A DNA stretch of 62,078 nucleotides from Gammaproteobacteria bacterium (GTDB taxonomy: Bacteria; Pseudomonadota; Gammaproteobacteria; Steroidobacterales; Steroidobacteraceae): the NCBI GenBank assembly GCA_016882265.1, contig VGVB01000013.1:1-62078 (forward strand), in the 5' to 3' direction. Each line of letters starts with the position of its first letter. Positions within the stretch are counted from its first letter, which is position 1. The translations under genes were made by a program, and so were the position numbers. Shown here piece by piece: positions 27,575 through 37,453 of the stretch. The notes under the pieces were generated by a model. The model did no database searches, was not told the origin of the DNA, and was given only the letters and a program-made list of their open reading frames with translations.

Positions 27575-28262
27575 CGCCGAGCAGCCGCAGCGCGAGCTGC
27601 AGGTCCGTCCAGGCCTTACGTTTCTCGGTCGGCGAGCGCAGCAGGTAGGCCGGATGATAGGTCACGACCACCGGCACGCCGCCGAGTTCGTGGACCTGCC
27701 CGCGCAAACGCGCCAGTGGCGTCTCGACGCCCAGCAGCCGCTGCGCCGCGATGCGCCCGACGCACAGCAGCACGCGCGGCCGGACCAGTTCGATCTGGCG
27801 GCGCAGGTACGGCAGGCACAGCGCCGCCTCCTCACTGTTCGGGTCGCGGTTGTCGGGCGGGCGGCATTTCAGCACGTTGGCGATGTACACCTCGGCGCGC
27901 GCGAAACCGGCCGCGCGCAGCATCGAGTTCAGGAGCTGGCCGGCACGGCCGACGAACGGCTCGCCCTGCCGGTCCTCCTCGGCGCCCGGCGCTTCGCCGA
28001 CCACCAGCAGCCGGGCCTGCCGGTCACCGGTACCGAACACGGTGTGCGTGCGCGTACGGTGCAGCGCGCACAGCGTGCAGCCGGCGACCGCGGCCGCGAG
28101 CTCCGGCCAGTCCGGGCCGGGCGGCGGCGCGACTCGCGGCGCTGCGGCCGGCTCGTCAGTAGCGGACCTGACCGCGCCCGCTGCGCTGCCACGCCGCCGA
28201 TATGCCGTGACCCCGAGTTCGTCGAGGATGGCGCGGCGCCGCGCCTCCAGCGCATCAGTCAT
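27558..28262 (-). CDS. Uracil-DNA glycosylase, family 4 (iron-sulfur)
   Basis: Removes uracil from DNA. The protein is 234 residues, with the [4Fe-4S] Cys pattern CTLC near residues 61-64 and C-x15-C in KCRPPDNRDPNSEEAALC near 130-147. The family-4 motif is VVGEAPGAEEDRQGEPFVGR near 87-106, and VTYHPAYLLR near 202-211 is the second active-site loop. A 50-residue N-terminal extension, RRAILDELGV plus an Ala/Pro linker, is often seen in proteobacterial members. It overlaps pssA by 8 nt and rimI by 17 nt. Confidence 0.94.
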   Translation of the reverse strand: MTDALEARRRAILDELGVTAYRRRGSAAGAVRSATDEPAAAPRVAPPPGPDWPELAAAVAGCTLCALHRTRTHTVFGTGDRQARLLVVGEAPGAEEDRQGEPFVGRAGQLLNSMLRAAGFARAEVYIANVLKCRPPDNRDPNSEEAALCLPYLRRQIELVRPRVLLCVGRIAAQRLLGVETPLARLRGQVHELGGVPVVVTYHPAYLLRSPTEKRKAWTDLQLALRLLGDGDRT

Positions 28263-29031
28263 GGGGTACCGCCGCCTCCCGCGGCCGCCGCCGCAGCCGG
28301 GCCCAGGACCAGAGCAGCGGCCCGGACAGCGCGAAACCGCCGAACAGCAGGAACACGACGACCGGCGGGTCGAGCGCGATCAGCGCGATCACGACCGGCA
28401 CCAGCAGCAGGCGCGAGTAGCGCACGCGTTCGCCGGCCGCGCGGTCCTTGAAGCTGCGATAAGGGAAACGGCTGACCATCAGCAGGCCGGCGAGCGCCGT
28501 GATCGCGAAGGCCAGCACGAGGCCCGGCAGGCCGACGATGTCGTACTTGTGCGCGATGCCGACGAACGAGGCGACGACGGCCGCGGCCGACGGGCTCGGC
28601 AGGCCCTCGAAGAAGCGCTTGTCCTGCAGCGCGGCGCGGGCGTTGAAGCGCGCCAGGCGCAGCGCCGCCGCGGCAGCGAAAAAGAAAGCCGCGATCCAGC
28701 CCAGCCGGCCCCAGGCGAGCCCGTACTCGGCGATGCGCGCGACGCCCCACTGGTAGCAGACCACCGCCGGCGCGAGTCCGAACGCGACCATGTCGGCGAG
28801 GCTGTCGAACTCCTTGCCGAAGACGGTCTCGGTGCCGGTCAGGCGCGCAACCCGGCCATCGAGACCATCGAACACCATCGCCGCGAAGACACCGAGCACC
28901 GCGCGATCGAAGTTGCCGTCGATCGCCGCGACGATCGCGTAAAAGCCGCCGAACAGGCACAGCGTGGTCAGCAGGTTCGGCAGCAGATAGATGCCGCGGC
29001 GCGGATGCCGTCCGTTGCCTTCTGGTTTCAT
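28255..29031 (-). CDS. pssA: CDP-diacylglycerol--serine O-phosphatidyltransferase
   Basis: Membrane enzyme of the CDP-alcohol phosphatidyltransferase family that makes phosphatidylserine, the precursor of phosphatidylethanolamine. The protein is 258 residues with about seven spans, so it is the integral-membrane type and not the E. coli PLD-type enzyme. The catalytic motif is split as FDGLDGRVARL near residues 54-64 and GKEFDSLADM near 71-80, preserving the D-G-A-R-G-D-D pattern. The start is ATG 29031 (MKPEGNGRHP). It is the first gene of a five-gene overlapping operon and is divergent from proS. Confidence 0.93.
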   Translation of the reverse strand: MKPEGNGRHPRRGIYLLPNLLTTLCLFGGFYAIVAAIDGNFDRAVLGVFAAMVFDGLDGRVARLTGTETVFGKEFDSLADMVAFGLAPAVVCYQWGVARIAEYGLAWGRLGWIAAFFFAAAAALRLARFNARAALQDKRFFEGLPSPSAAAVVASFVGIAHKYDIVGLPGLVLAFAITALAGLLMVSRFPYRSFKDRAAGERVRYSRLLLVPVVIALIALDPPVVVFLLFGGFALSGPLLWSWARLRRRPREAAVPHD

Positions 29032-29064
29032 GCGCCCGCCATGGCAAGGCCGTGGAACAGCGCC

Positions 29065-29070
29065 TAAGAT
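29065..29070 (+). promoter_or_regulatory. Candidate -10 of proS, overlapping a pssA -10
   Basis: TAAGAT on the plus strand lies 45 nt before proS. The complementary strand offers TTATCT (29068-29073) toward pssA. This is the only AT-rich patch in the 84-bp divergent gap. No strong -35 is seen. The hexamers are visible; their use is inferred. Confidence 0.4.
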
Positions 29071-29115
29071 AACCCGCTTTGCGGCCGGATACACGGCCGC
29101 GCCGCCGGGTGCCCC

Positions 29116-30831
29116 ATGCGTCTGTCCGCCTATCCGATTCAGAACCTCAAGGAAGTTCCGGCCGAGGCCGAGATCGTCAGCCACCAGCTGATGCTGCGCG
29201 CCGGACTGATCCGGCGCCTGGCCGGCGGACTGTACACCTGGCTGCCGTTCGGCCTGCGCGTACTGCGCCGGGTCGAGCGCGTGATCCGCGAGGAGATGAA
29301 TCGCGCCGGCGCGCTCGAGGTCGCGATGCCGGTGGCGCAGCCGGCCGAGCTGTGGGTCGAGTCCGGCCGCTGGGAGGAGTTCGGGCCCGAGCTGCTGCGC
29401 TTCCGCGACCGGCATGCGCGCGACCTCGTGCTCGGACCGACGCACGAGGAAGTGATCACCGACCTGGCGCGGCGCGAGCTGCACAGCTACCGCCAGTTGC
29501 CGGTCAACTTCTACCAGATCCAGACCAAGTTCCGCGACGAGACCCGGCCGCGCTTCGGCGTGATGCGCGCGCGCGAATTCGTCATGAAGGATGCCTACAG
29601 CTTCCATGTCGATGCCGTCTCGCTGCAGGACGGCTACCGGCGCATGTACGACGCCTACAGCGCGATCTTCACCCGCCTCGGCCTGCGCTTCCGCGCGGTG
29701 CACGCCGACACCGGTGCGATCGGCGGCAGCGCTTCGCAGGAGTTCCACGTGCTCGCCGATTCCGGCGAGGACGCGATCGTGTTCTCGGACGGCGACGACT
29801 ACGCCGCCAACCTCGAACTGGCCGCGGCGCTGCCCGCGGACGGGCCGCGGCCGCCGGCCCGGGCGACGCTGGCGACGGTCGCGACGCCCGGCGCGCGCAC
29901 CATCGCCGAGGTCAGCGCGCTGCTCGGCGTCGCGCCGGCGCAGACGGTCAAGACGCTGATCGTCGAGGGCGAGGACGGCGGCCCGGTCGCGCTGGTGCTG
30001 CGCGGCGACCACGAACTGAATGCACTGAAGGCCGCGCGGCTGCCCGGCGTGCTGGCGCCGCTACGGCTTGCGGATGCTGCACGCGTGGCCGCGGCCGCCG
30101 GCTGCGAACCGGGCTTCGTCGCCCCGGTCGGATTGCGCTGCCGGTTGTACGCCGACCACGCGGCGGCCCGCCTCGCCGACTTCGTTTGCGGCGCGAATCA
30201 GGCCGATGCCCATCTGACCGGCGTCAACTGGGGCCGTGACCTGGCGGAACCCGAGACCGTAGACCTGCGCAACGTCGTCGCCGGTGACCCGAGTCCCGGT
30301 GGCCGCGGCCGCCTGCAGATTGCCCGCGGCATCGAGGTCGGTCACATTTTTCAGCTCGGCAGCAAGTACAGCGAAGCGCTCGGCGCTACCGTGCTCGACG
30401 AACAGGGCAGGAGCGTCCCCATGCAGATGGGCTGCTACGGCATCGGCGTCACCCGCATCGTCGCCGCCGCGATCGAGCAGAACCACGACGAGCGCGGCAT
30501 CATCTGGCCGGCGCCGCTGGCGCCGTTCCAGGTTGTGCTGGTGCCGCTCAACCAGGCCAGGTCGGAGCGCGTGCGCGCCACCGCGGAGCAGCTATACGCG
30601 GAACTCGAAGCCGCCGGTATCGACACGCTGCTCGACGACCGCGACGCGCGTCCCGGCGTCAAGTTCGCGGACGCCGAGCTGATCGGCATCCCGCATCGCG
30701 TGGTCATCGCCGAGCGCGGCCTCGACGCGGGCCGCCTGGAGTACCGGCACCGCACGGCGACGGCGAGCGAGGACTTCGTCGCGACGGCAGCGCTGCCGTT
30801 CCTGCGCGCGAAGTTCGGCGCGGAGCACTGA
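29116..30831 (+). CDS. proS: Prolyl-tRNA synthetase
   Basis: Class II synthetase that charges tRNA-Pro, of the bacterial type with an inserted editing domain. The protein is 571 residues. Motif 1 lies around [20 protein letters not shown], motif 2 is [19 protein letters not shown] near 138-156, and motif 3 is [17 protein letters not shown] near 440-456. The INS editing domain (about 225-400) removes mischarged alanine in this class. The start is ATG 29116 ([11 protein letters not shown]). It is followed 16 nt later by the lytic transglycosylase gene. Confidence 0.98.
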   Translation: MRLSAYPIQNLKEVPAEAEIVSHQLMLRAGLIRRLAGGLYTWLPFGLRVLRRVERVIREEMNRAGALEVAMPVAQPAELWVESGRWEEFGPELLRFRDRHARDLVLGPTHEEVITDLARRELHSYRQLPVNFYQIQTKFRDETRPRFGVMRAREFVMKDAYSFHVDAVSLQDGYRRMYDAYSAIFTRLGLRFRAVHADTGAIGGSASQEFHVLADSGEDAIVFSDGDDYAANLELAAALPADGPRPPARATLATVATPGARTIAEVSALLGVAPAQTVKTLIVEGEDGGPVALVLRGDHELNALKAARLPGVLAPLRLADAARVAAAAGCEPGFVAPVGLRCRLYADHAAARLADFVCGANQADAHLTGVNWGRDLAEPETVDLRNVVAGDPSPGGRGRLQIARGIEVGHIFQLGSKYSEALGATVLDEQGRSVPMQMGCYGIGVTRIVAAAIEQNHDERGIIWPAPLAPFQVVLVPLNQARSERVRATAEQLYAELEAAGIDTLLDDRDARPGVKFADAELIGIPHRVVIAERGLDAGRLEYRHRTATASEDFVATAALPFLRAKFGAEH

Positions 30832-30847
30832 GCAGAGCCGCCGCGTG

Positions 30848-31456
30848 ATGCCGGCGTTGCCGAGGCTGCTGCTGCTCACCGCCCTGTGGCTGGCCGCGCC
30901 GGCCGGCCATGCCGATGGCCAGCGCGATCCGGCGCTGCGCGCGGTCATCGCCGACGCGCTGGCGAGCAGGCCGTGCTTTGCCGACAAGTACGACGACGTG
31001 GTCTGGTACGCGCTGATGCAGCCGCGGGTCGAGCGGCGGCTGCGCCAGCAGCCGCGCGACCTGCGCCTCGGCGAGGATCTCGGCACCGCGGCGCAGCGCA
31101 TCCTGCACGCCGTGCACTGCGAGTCGAACAAGCACCTGATGCTGCGCGACCGGCCGCAGCTCGTGCTCGCGGTCATCGACGTCGAGAGCGCGTTCGATCC
31201 GTTCGCGGTGTCCTCGGCCGGCGCCGTCGGCCTGATGCAGGTGATGCCGTTCTGGCCGGGCCAGCTCGGCCTCGCGCGGCGCGACCTGCTCGACGTCGAG
31301 CTGAACATCCGCATGGGCACCAGCATCCTCGCGCACTACCTCGAACGCGAGCGCGGTGACTACCGGCGTGCGCTCGGCCGCTACAATGGCAGCCTCGGCC
31401 GGCGCGGCTATCCCGATCTGGTGCTCGGCCGGCTGCAGTCGCGGTGGCAACGCTAG
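30848..31456 (+). CDS. Secreted lytic murein transglycosylase (SLT domain)
   Basis: Probable periplasmic enzyme that cleaves peptidoglycan glycan strands. The protein is 202 residues from ATG 30848; a GTG lies one codon earlier. The first 22 residues form a signal peptide (RLLLLTALWLAAPAGHADG). The SLT core is VLAVIDVESAFDPFAVSSAG near residues 105-124, with Glu 112 as the likely acid, then AVGLMQVMPFWPG near 125-137 and IRMGTSILAHYL. Cys 41 and a Cys near 93 could form a disulfide. No LysM or lipobox is seen. It follows proS closely and probably shares its transcript. Confidence 0.88.
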   Translation: MPALPRLLLLTALWLAAPAGHADGQRDPALRAVIADALASRPCFADKYDDVVWYALMQPRVERRLRQQPRDLRLGEDLGTAAQRILHAVHCESNKHLMLRDRPQLVLAVIDVESAFDPFAVSSAGAVGLMQVMPFWPGQLGLARRDLLDVELNIRMGTSILAHYLERERGDYRRALGRYNGSLGRRGYPDLVLGRLQSRWQR

Positions 31457-31468
31457 CGGAGCGAGCCG

Positions 31469-31705
31469 ATGGCAGACGATGCTGCGATGACCGCCGTTAC
31501 GCACAGCGGATCCTGCTTCTGCGGCCATTGCGGTTCGCTCCTGTTCTGGGATCCGCCCGCCCGGGACTGGATCGCGGTGGCGATGGGCGCGTTCGACCTG
31601 CCGACCGGCACGCGCCTCGCGCAGCATGTTTTCGTGGCCGACCAGGGTGATTACTATTCGCTCACAGACGGTCTGCCGCAATACCAAGGCTGGCCGGAGG
31701 GATGA
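31469..31705 (+). pseudogene. Truncated GFA (CENP-V-like zinc) protein
   Basis: A 78-residue frame containing GSCFCGHCGSLLFWDPP at residues 14-30, GAFDLPTGTRLAQHVFV and GLPQYQGWP. In full GFA proteins the opening GSCxCG and the FCxxCGSxLFW site are about 75 residues apart; here they are fused, so the middle, including the CHCxxCR metal site, is missing. It therefore looks like an internally deleted GFA gene. It could still be expressed, since the frame is open and a GGAGCG precedes the ATG. A full-length GFA protein lies at 33052. The next ORF begins inside its stop codon region. Confidence 0.6.
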
Positions 31706-31707
31706 CC

Positions 31708-31770
31708 ATGCCAGACCGCACGACCTGGACCTGGGGCGGGATCGCCGGCGTAGCGCCGCGCGTCGGCTGA
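31708..31770 (+). CDS. Possible 20-residue leader peptide before the antiporter
   Basis: A short frame, MPDRTTWTWGGIAGVAPRVG, with GGAGG placed 7 nt before its ATG (another ATG lies 6 nt upstream). It ends 11 nt before the antiporter ATG. The ribosome site is strong, but nothing supports a conserved product. It may be a leader that couples translation to the antiporter, or chance. Confidence 0.25.
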   Translation: MPDRTTWTWGGIAGVAPRVG

Positions 31771-31781
31771 CCGTGCCCGGC

Positions 31782-33011
31782 ATGGAACTGCATCAGTTCT
31801 TCCTCTACCTCGCCATCATCCTGATCGCGGCGCGGCTGTTCTCTGAAGTCGCGGGGCGGCACGGCATTCCGCCGGTGATCGGCGAGTTGCTCGCCGGCCT
31901 GCTGGTCGGGCCGTCGCTGCTCGGCTGGCTGTCGCCCGACGCGACCATGAAGCTGCTGGCGGAGATCGGCATCATCCTGCTGCTGTTCGAAGTGGGCATG
32001 GACACCAACCTGTTCCGCCTCGCCAGGTCGGGCATGAAGCCGATCGTGGTGGCGCTGGCCGGTTTCGTGCTGCCCTTCGTGCTCGGTTACGCCGCCTCCC
32101 GCTGGGGCTTCGGGCTCGACAATCTGGTGGCGCTGTTCATCGGCGGCACGCTGACCGCCACCAGCATTGGCATCACCGTGCGCGTGCTCGACGATCTCGG
32201 CCGGCGCCGCACGGACGAGGCGCAGATCGTCATCGGCGCAGCCGTGCTCGACGACATTCTCGGCGTGCTGGCGCTGGCCTTCCTCTATCAGTTCGCCGTG
32301 CAGCACGAGAACTCGCTCGCCTCTACCGGCGCGGTGGCGCTGTATATCGTGCTGTTCATGCTGCTGGCGCCGCTGGTCGCCAAGGTGGCGGGCAACATCA
32401 TCGACCACTATGACCGGCGTGCCATCACCCCGGGTCTGCTGGTCACGATGGCGCTGTCGCTGATCCTGCTGTTTTCCTGGCTTGCGCACGCGGTCGGAGC
32501 GCCGCTGATCATGGGGGGCTTCGCGGCTGGCATTGCGCTGTCCCAGCATTTCCGTTTCAACCTGCTGCACCGGCTGCGCCTGTCCGCCCTCGACCCCTGG
32601 TTCGCCCCCAGCCCGCAGCTCGCGCACCTGCTCGAGGAGCAGATGCGGCCGTTGATCCATACGTTCGCGCCGCTGTTCTTCGTCATGGTCGGCATCTCGC
32701 TCAATCTCAACGCGGTGGACTGGAGCTCACCCCGCGTCTGGCAGCTTGGCGGCACGCTGATCGCCGTCGCCCTGCTCGGCAAGCTCGCGGCCGGCTTCTG
32801 CATCCGCGAACCGCGCTTCCGCCAGGTAGCCATCGGCCTGGCGATGGTGCCGCGCGGTGAGGTCGGCCTGATCTTCGCGCAGCTCGGCCTGAATCAGGGC
32901 ATCCTCAATGCCGAGAGCTATGCGGCATTGCTGATCGTGATCGCGTTGACCACGGCGGTGCCGCCTTTCCTGCTGAAAGGCCTGTACCGGCGCGCGGCCC
33001 CGAGCGGCTGA
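31782..33011 (+). CDS. Cation/proton antiporter, CPA2 family
   Basis: Kef/Nha-type inner-membrane antiporter of 409 residues with about twelve or thirteen spans. It starts MELHQFFLYLAIILIAARLF. Family motifs are GIPPVIGELLAGLLVGPSLLG (read as GIPPVIGELLAG near 29-40 and LLVGPSLLG), FEVGMDTNL near 77-85, and the ion-site helix GAAVLDDILGVLALAF near 161-176 with the Asp pair. MVPRGEVGLIFAQLGL near 359-374 closes the core. No C-terminal TrkA-N (RCK) domain is present, so it is the membrane-only form. A GTG 9 nt upstream is an alternative start. Ion specificity (Na+ or K+) cannot be read. Confidence 0.9.
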   Translation: MELHQFFLYLAIILIAARLFSEVAGRHGIPPVIGELLAGLLVGPSLLGWLSPDATMKLLAEIGIILLLFEVGMDTNLFRLARSGMKPIVVALAGFVLPFVLGYAASRWGFGLDNLVALFIGGTLTATSIGITVRVLDDLGRRRTDEAQIVIGAAVLDDILGVLALAFLYQFAVQHENSLASTGAVALYIVLFMLLAPLVAKVAGNIIDHYDRRAITPGLLVTMALSLILLFSWLAHAVGAPLIMGGFAAGIALSQHFRFNLLHRLRLSALDPWFAPSPQLAHLLEEQMRPLIHTFAPLFFVMVGISLNLNAVDWSSPRVWQLGGTLIAVALLGKLAAGFCIREPRFRQVAIGLAMVPRGEVGLIFAQLGLNQGILNAESYAALLIVIALTTAVPPFLLKGLYRRAAPSG

Positions 33012-33051
33012 GGCTGCACGTGCCCGGCACCTGCTGCGTCCGGCCGGCCTC

Positions 33052-33480
33052 GTGAACGATCAGCCACTCTGGTCCGGTTCCTGCCACTGCGGCGCCATCC
33101 GGGTGGCATTGCGGACGGCGCTCCGCTGCGCGGACCTGCAGCCGCGCGCCTGCGACTGCTCGTTCTGCGTGCAGCACGGCGCGGCCTGGGTCTCGGACCC
33201 GGCCGGATCGCTGGCGCTCGAGTGCAGCGACCGGACTGCGCTGCACCCGTACCGGCAGGGCTCGGGTCAGGCGCTCTTCCTGTGGTGCGGCCGCTGCGGC
33301 GTGCTGCTGGCGGCCATGCACGAAGACGGCACGCGCCAGTATGGAGCCGTGAATGCCCGTTGCCTCGACCGCTATGGCGAGCTGGGTGCCGCGCAGGTCG
33401 TGTCGCCGCAGCGCCTCAGCGCCGACGAGAAGGTCCGCCGCTGGGCGAGAATCTGGACGCCGGTGACCCGGATCGGGTAA
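33052..33480 (+). CDS. GFA family zinc-binding protein
   Basis: A 142-residue protein of the glutathione-dependent formaldehyde-activating/CENP-V family. Zinc sites appear as GSCHCGAIRVAL at residues 9-20, ACDCSFCVQHG near 34-44 and FLWCGRCGVLLAAM near 77-90. Full length is typical for the family. The start is GTG 33052 (MNDQPLWSG). The real substrate of most GFA proteins is unknown, and the formaldehyde role is not established for most members. It lies 40 nt after the antiporter and has a truncated relative at 31469. Confidence 0.85.
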   Translation: MNDQPLWSGSCHCGAIRVALRTALRCADLQPRACDCSFCVQHGAAWVSDPAGSLALECSDRTALHPYRQGSGQALFLWCGRCGVLLAAMHEDGTRQYGAVNARCLDRYGELGAAQVVSPQRLSADEKVRRWARIWTPVTRIG

Positions 33481-33526
33481 CTGGGCGACCGTGACACCAG
33501 CCGCAAGCAATCGCGGGGGAACAGCC

Positions 33527-33832
33527 ATGACCAAGGGTTACTGGATCGGCCGGGTCGACATCGCCGATCTCGAGCGCTATCAGGCCTACGTCGCGGCCAA
33601 TGCGGCGCCGTTCCGCCAGTACGGCGCACGCTTCCTCGTGCGCGGCGGCCACTTCGAAAATCCCGAAGGCACGAGCCGCAGCCGCAACGTCGTGATCGAG
33701 TTTCCGTCATGGCAGGCGGCGCTCGACTGCTGGAACTCGCCCGCCTACCAGGCCGCGCTGCGGCTGCGCACGCCGGTCGCGACGACCGATCTCATCATCA
33801 TCGAGGGTTACGACGGGCCGCAGCCGGCTTGA
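33527..33832 (+). CDS. DUF1330 family protein
   Basis: A 101-residue ferredoxin-fold dimer-type protein. MTKGYWIGRVDIADLERYQAY opens it (the family core is YWIGRVDI...YQAYV), followed by FLVRGGHFENPEG and VVIEFPSWQAALDCWNSPAYQ near 57-77. GGGGGA lies 6 nt before the ATG at 33527, which decides the start over an in-frame ATG 36 nt upstream. No enzymatic role is established for the family. It converges on acyP with a 3-nt gap. Confidence 0.88.
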   Translation: MTKGYWIGRVDIADLERYQAYVAANAAPFRQYGARFLVRGGHFENPEGTSRSRNVVIEFPSWQAALDCWNSPAYQAALRLRTPVATTDLIIIEGYDGPQPA

Positions 33833-33835
33833 GCG

Positions 33836-35114
<1,279 letters not shown>

Positions 35115-35120
35115 GTGGGC

Positions 35121-35819
35121 TCAGTCAGGGCCCCGTGCGAGGACGGTACGCACGAACGGCACGGTCAGCCGCCGCCGCGCGGCGAGTGCCTCGGTGTCGA
35201 GTTCGTCGAGCAGCCGGCACAGCGCTGCGAAGTCGCGCGGCGCCCGGCGCAGCAGGTACTGCAGCACTTCATCCGGCAGTTCGAGGCCGCGCAGCCCGGC
35301 GCGCCGGCGCAGCGCCCCTGCCTGCTGTGCCTCGCTGAGCGGCTGCAGGCGGAAGACGGTCAGGGCCGCGAGCCGCGAGGCGAGATCGCGCAGCGCGAAC
35401 GGCAGACCCGCCGGCGGCGCATCGGCGGCGCACACGAGGCTCCCCCGCCGTTCGCTCAGATCGTTGTACAGCGTGAACAGCGCGCCTTCCCAGTCGGCGC
35501 GTCCGGCGATCTGCTGCAGGTCGTCGAGTGCCACGAGATCGAGATCCTCGAGTCCGGCGAGCAGATCGGCCGGCTGGTCGCGCAGCTCGGCCAGCGGCAG
35601 GTAGGCGACTCGCCGACCGTGCTCGCCGGCGTCCGCGCAGGTCGCCTGCAGCAGGTGCGTGCGGCCGACGCCCGGCGGACCGTGCAGCCACAGCAGCGCC
35701 GGTCCGGCACCAGCGGCCGCTCGCTGCAGGGCCCCCACGGCCGCCGGACTGGCGCCCGGGTCGAAGCTGGCGAAGCGCAGCATCACGCGCAACTGCACGC
35801 CGAGCGGAAGCTGGCGCAT
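35121..35819 (-). CDS. hda: DnaA regulatory inactivator Hda
   Basis: AAA+ protein that, bound to the beta clamp, stimulates ATP hydrolysis by DnaA and so limits re-initiation. The protein is 232 residues from ATG 35819 (MRQLPLGVQLR). This start is preferred because it places the clamp-binding motif QLPLGV at residues 3-8, as in E. coli Hda; an in-frame ATG 13 codons upstream would bury it. The Walker A is GPPGVGRTHLL with Arg in place of Lys, as in known Hda proteins. The C-terminus reads RRLTVPFVRTVL. It lies 4 nt after the CDP-alcohol transferase gene. Confidence 0.93.
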   Translation of the reverse strand: MRQLPLGVQLRVMLRFASFDPGASPAAVGALQRAAAGAGPALLWLHGPPGVGRTHLLQATCADAGEHGRRVAYLPLAELRDQPADLLAGLEDLDLVALDDLQQIAGRADWEGALFTLYNDLSERRGSLVCAADAPPAGLPFALRDLASRLAALTVFRLQPLSEAQQAGALRRRAGLRGLELPDEVLQYLLRRAPRDFAALCRLLDELDTEALAARRRLTVPFVRTVLARGPD

Positions 35820-35823
35820 GGCT

Positions 35824-36390
35824 TCAGGCCGCCGCGCGGCGGGCACGGCTGACGCCAATGGCCTTGCGCACGTAGATCGCGACGTAGTCGGCGCCGCTCA
35901 CCACCGTCGTCACCAGCACCAGCGCGCCGAGGCCGAGCACCGACCACTCAGGCACCGCCGGAAATGCCGCGCGGCCGACGACCGCGACGATGAACAGGAT
36001 CTGCACCAGCGTGTTGAGCTTGCTCGGCCGGGTCGGCCGCCCGTCGAGCGGTCCGAACAGCCAGCGGTAGACGCCGGCACCGGCCCCGATGATCACGTCG
36101 CGCCCGACCGCAATGGCCGCGAGCCACGCCGGCACCAGGCCGATCAGCGCCAGCGTGACGAACACGCTGACCAGCAGCAGCTTGTCGGCCAGCGGGTCCA
36201 GCACCTTGCCGGTCGCGCTGGTCCAGTCGAAGGTCTTGGCCAGCCAGCCGTCGAGTGCATCCGAAACGGCGGCGATCAGGAACAGGAGCAGAGTGAGATC
36301 ATGCGTACCGGCGACCAGCAGCCAGACGATCGGCACCGTCAGCGCGATGCGCAGCACGCAGATCACGTTAGGCAGTACCGCGAGCGTCAT
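35824..36390 (-). CDS. CDP-alcohol phosphatidyltransferase (PgsA-like)
   Basis: Membrane enzyme of 188 residues with about five spans. The catalytic pattern is VSDALDGWLAKTF near residues 42-54 and GKVLDPLADKLLL near 61-73, matching D-x2-D-G-x2-A-(K/R)-x8-G-x3-D-x3-D. It starts [20 protein letters not shown], as in PgsA. It may be the phosphatidylglycerophosphate synthase or a related paralogue; a PgsA-like gene next to DUF2066, hda and purM is common in Gammaproteobacteria. It overlaps the DUF2066 stop by 4 nt. Confidence 0.88.
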   Translation of the reverse strand: MTLAVLPNVICVLRIALTVPIVWLLVAGTHDLTLLLFLIAAVSDALDGWLAKTFDWTSATGKVLDPLADKLLLVSVFVTLALIGLVPAWLAAIAVGRDVIIGAGAGVYRWLFGPLDGRPTRPSKLNTLVQILFIVAVVGRAAFPAVPEWSVLGLGALVLVTTVVSGADYVAIYVRKAIGVSRARRAAA

Positions 36391-37397
36391 GGCGTCAGCG
36401 CGAACACCAGCCGCGCACTGTCGATGACCTGCAGATGCGCGTCACGCTGCAGTGCGGCGACGAGCGCCTGCGGGTCCCCGCGCACCTCGACCCGGAACGT
36501 GGCTGCGTCCGGTGCAACCTCGTACAGGCGGACTTCGCGCACCGGTCGCAGCCGCCCGAGCGCCCGCTCCACGCCGGCGAAGGCCTCGATCGAATCGATG
36601 CCGGTCACGGTCACATACTCCTCGCTGCGCCGGCCGGCCGTACTCGATGCCAGCAGACCGGCATAGCGGTCGGCCGCCAGGTCCGGGCCGGTCTCGAGCA
36701 CACCGTGCACTGCCGCGTGCGTGCCGGCACCGGTGAAGGTCCACTCGACCGGCCGGGCGGCCGAATTCCCGGCCGCAACACGCCCGACCAGCACACCGTC
36801 CGCGCCGTGGCGCCCAGCCGCCTCGAGCAGCGCCGTGTGTTCGCCGCTCGCAATCGCCTGCGCGGCCAGCGCGCTGTCCTCGCCGGGGACCGGCCACACC
36901 AGCGGCAGGCCCCTTCGTGCCGCGACCTCGGCGACGCGCTGGCGCTCCTCACCCGGACTGCCGGCGTTGACGATCGCGTATTGCCCGCCGCCGCGGTCGA
37001 GCGCGAGCCAGACCAGCACGACGGGGCGTTCCGCACCCCAGAATGGCAGGCCCGCGGCATCGATCGCATTCTCGATGGCCCGACCGTCGAAGCTGACCGC
37101 CAGCCGGTTCCCGGTCGCCCTCCAGAAGCTGACGACGTAGCGCGCCGCATCCGCGACCATCGGTGCGAGACTTTCGAGCTGCGCCGCATCCCGCTGACCG
37201 GTCGCCCGGACCAGCACGTCAGCGAGCGCCGCGCGGAACGCCGCCTGCCGCGCGCGCTCGTCGACTCCGCTGGCCGGGACGGTGGCCGCATAGAAGTCTG
37301 GCAGGGTGACGGTGTCGGGCCGTGCCGGTCCGTTGGTGAGCGCACACAGGAGCAGCACGACAGCAGACGATCGCAGGCGGGCACAGGCGGGCAACAT
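36387..37397 (-). CDS. DUF2066 secreted/periplasmic protein
   Basis: A 336-residue protein of the DUF2066 family, function unknown. A signal peptide is clear: [20 protein letters not shown] after MLPACAR. The mature part includes [18 protein letters not shown] near 52-69, [12 protein letters not shown] and a C-terminal [21 protein letters not shown] segment. I chose the ATG at 37397; an ATG at 37418 would add seven residues ahead of the signal peptide. TATTGT on the minus strand at 37407-37412 would give an almost leaderless mRNA with this start. It is divergent from purM. Confidence 0.87.
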   Translation of the reverse strand: MLPACARLRSSAVVLLLCALTNGPARPDTVTLPDFYAATVPASGVDERARQAAFRAALADVLVRATGQRDAAQLESLAPMVADAARYVVSFWRATGNRLAVSFDGRAIENAIDAAGLPFWGAERPVVLVWLALDRGGGQYAIVNAGSPGEERQRVAEVAARRGLPLVWPVPGEDSALAAQAIASGEHTALLEAAGRHGADGVLVGRVAAGNSAARPVEWTFTGAGTHAAVHGVLETGPDLAADRYAGLLASSTAGRRSEEYVTVTGIDSIEAFAGVERALGRLRPVREVRLYEVAPDAATFRVEVRGDPQALVAALQRDAHLQVIDSARLVFALTP

Positions 37398-37405
37398 GGC
37401 CGGGT

Positions 37406-37411
37406 TACAAT
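37406..37411 (+). promoter_or_regulatory. Candidate -10 of purM
   Basis: TACAAT in GGGTTACAATACACC, 42 nt before the purM ATG. The complementary strand gives TATTGT toward DUF2066. It is the only AT-rich patch in this divergent gap. No strong -35 is seen, and I see no clear PurR operator (a 16-bp palindrome centred on CG). Confidence 0.45.
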
Positions 37412-37453
37412 ACACCATCGCCCGGAACCGGGCCCCGTCGCGCCGGCCCCACG

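Noticed and set aside
37399..37453. PurR operator upstream of purM
   Set aside because: No 16-bp palindrome of the ACGCAAACGTTTGCGT type is visible.
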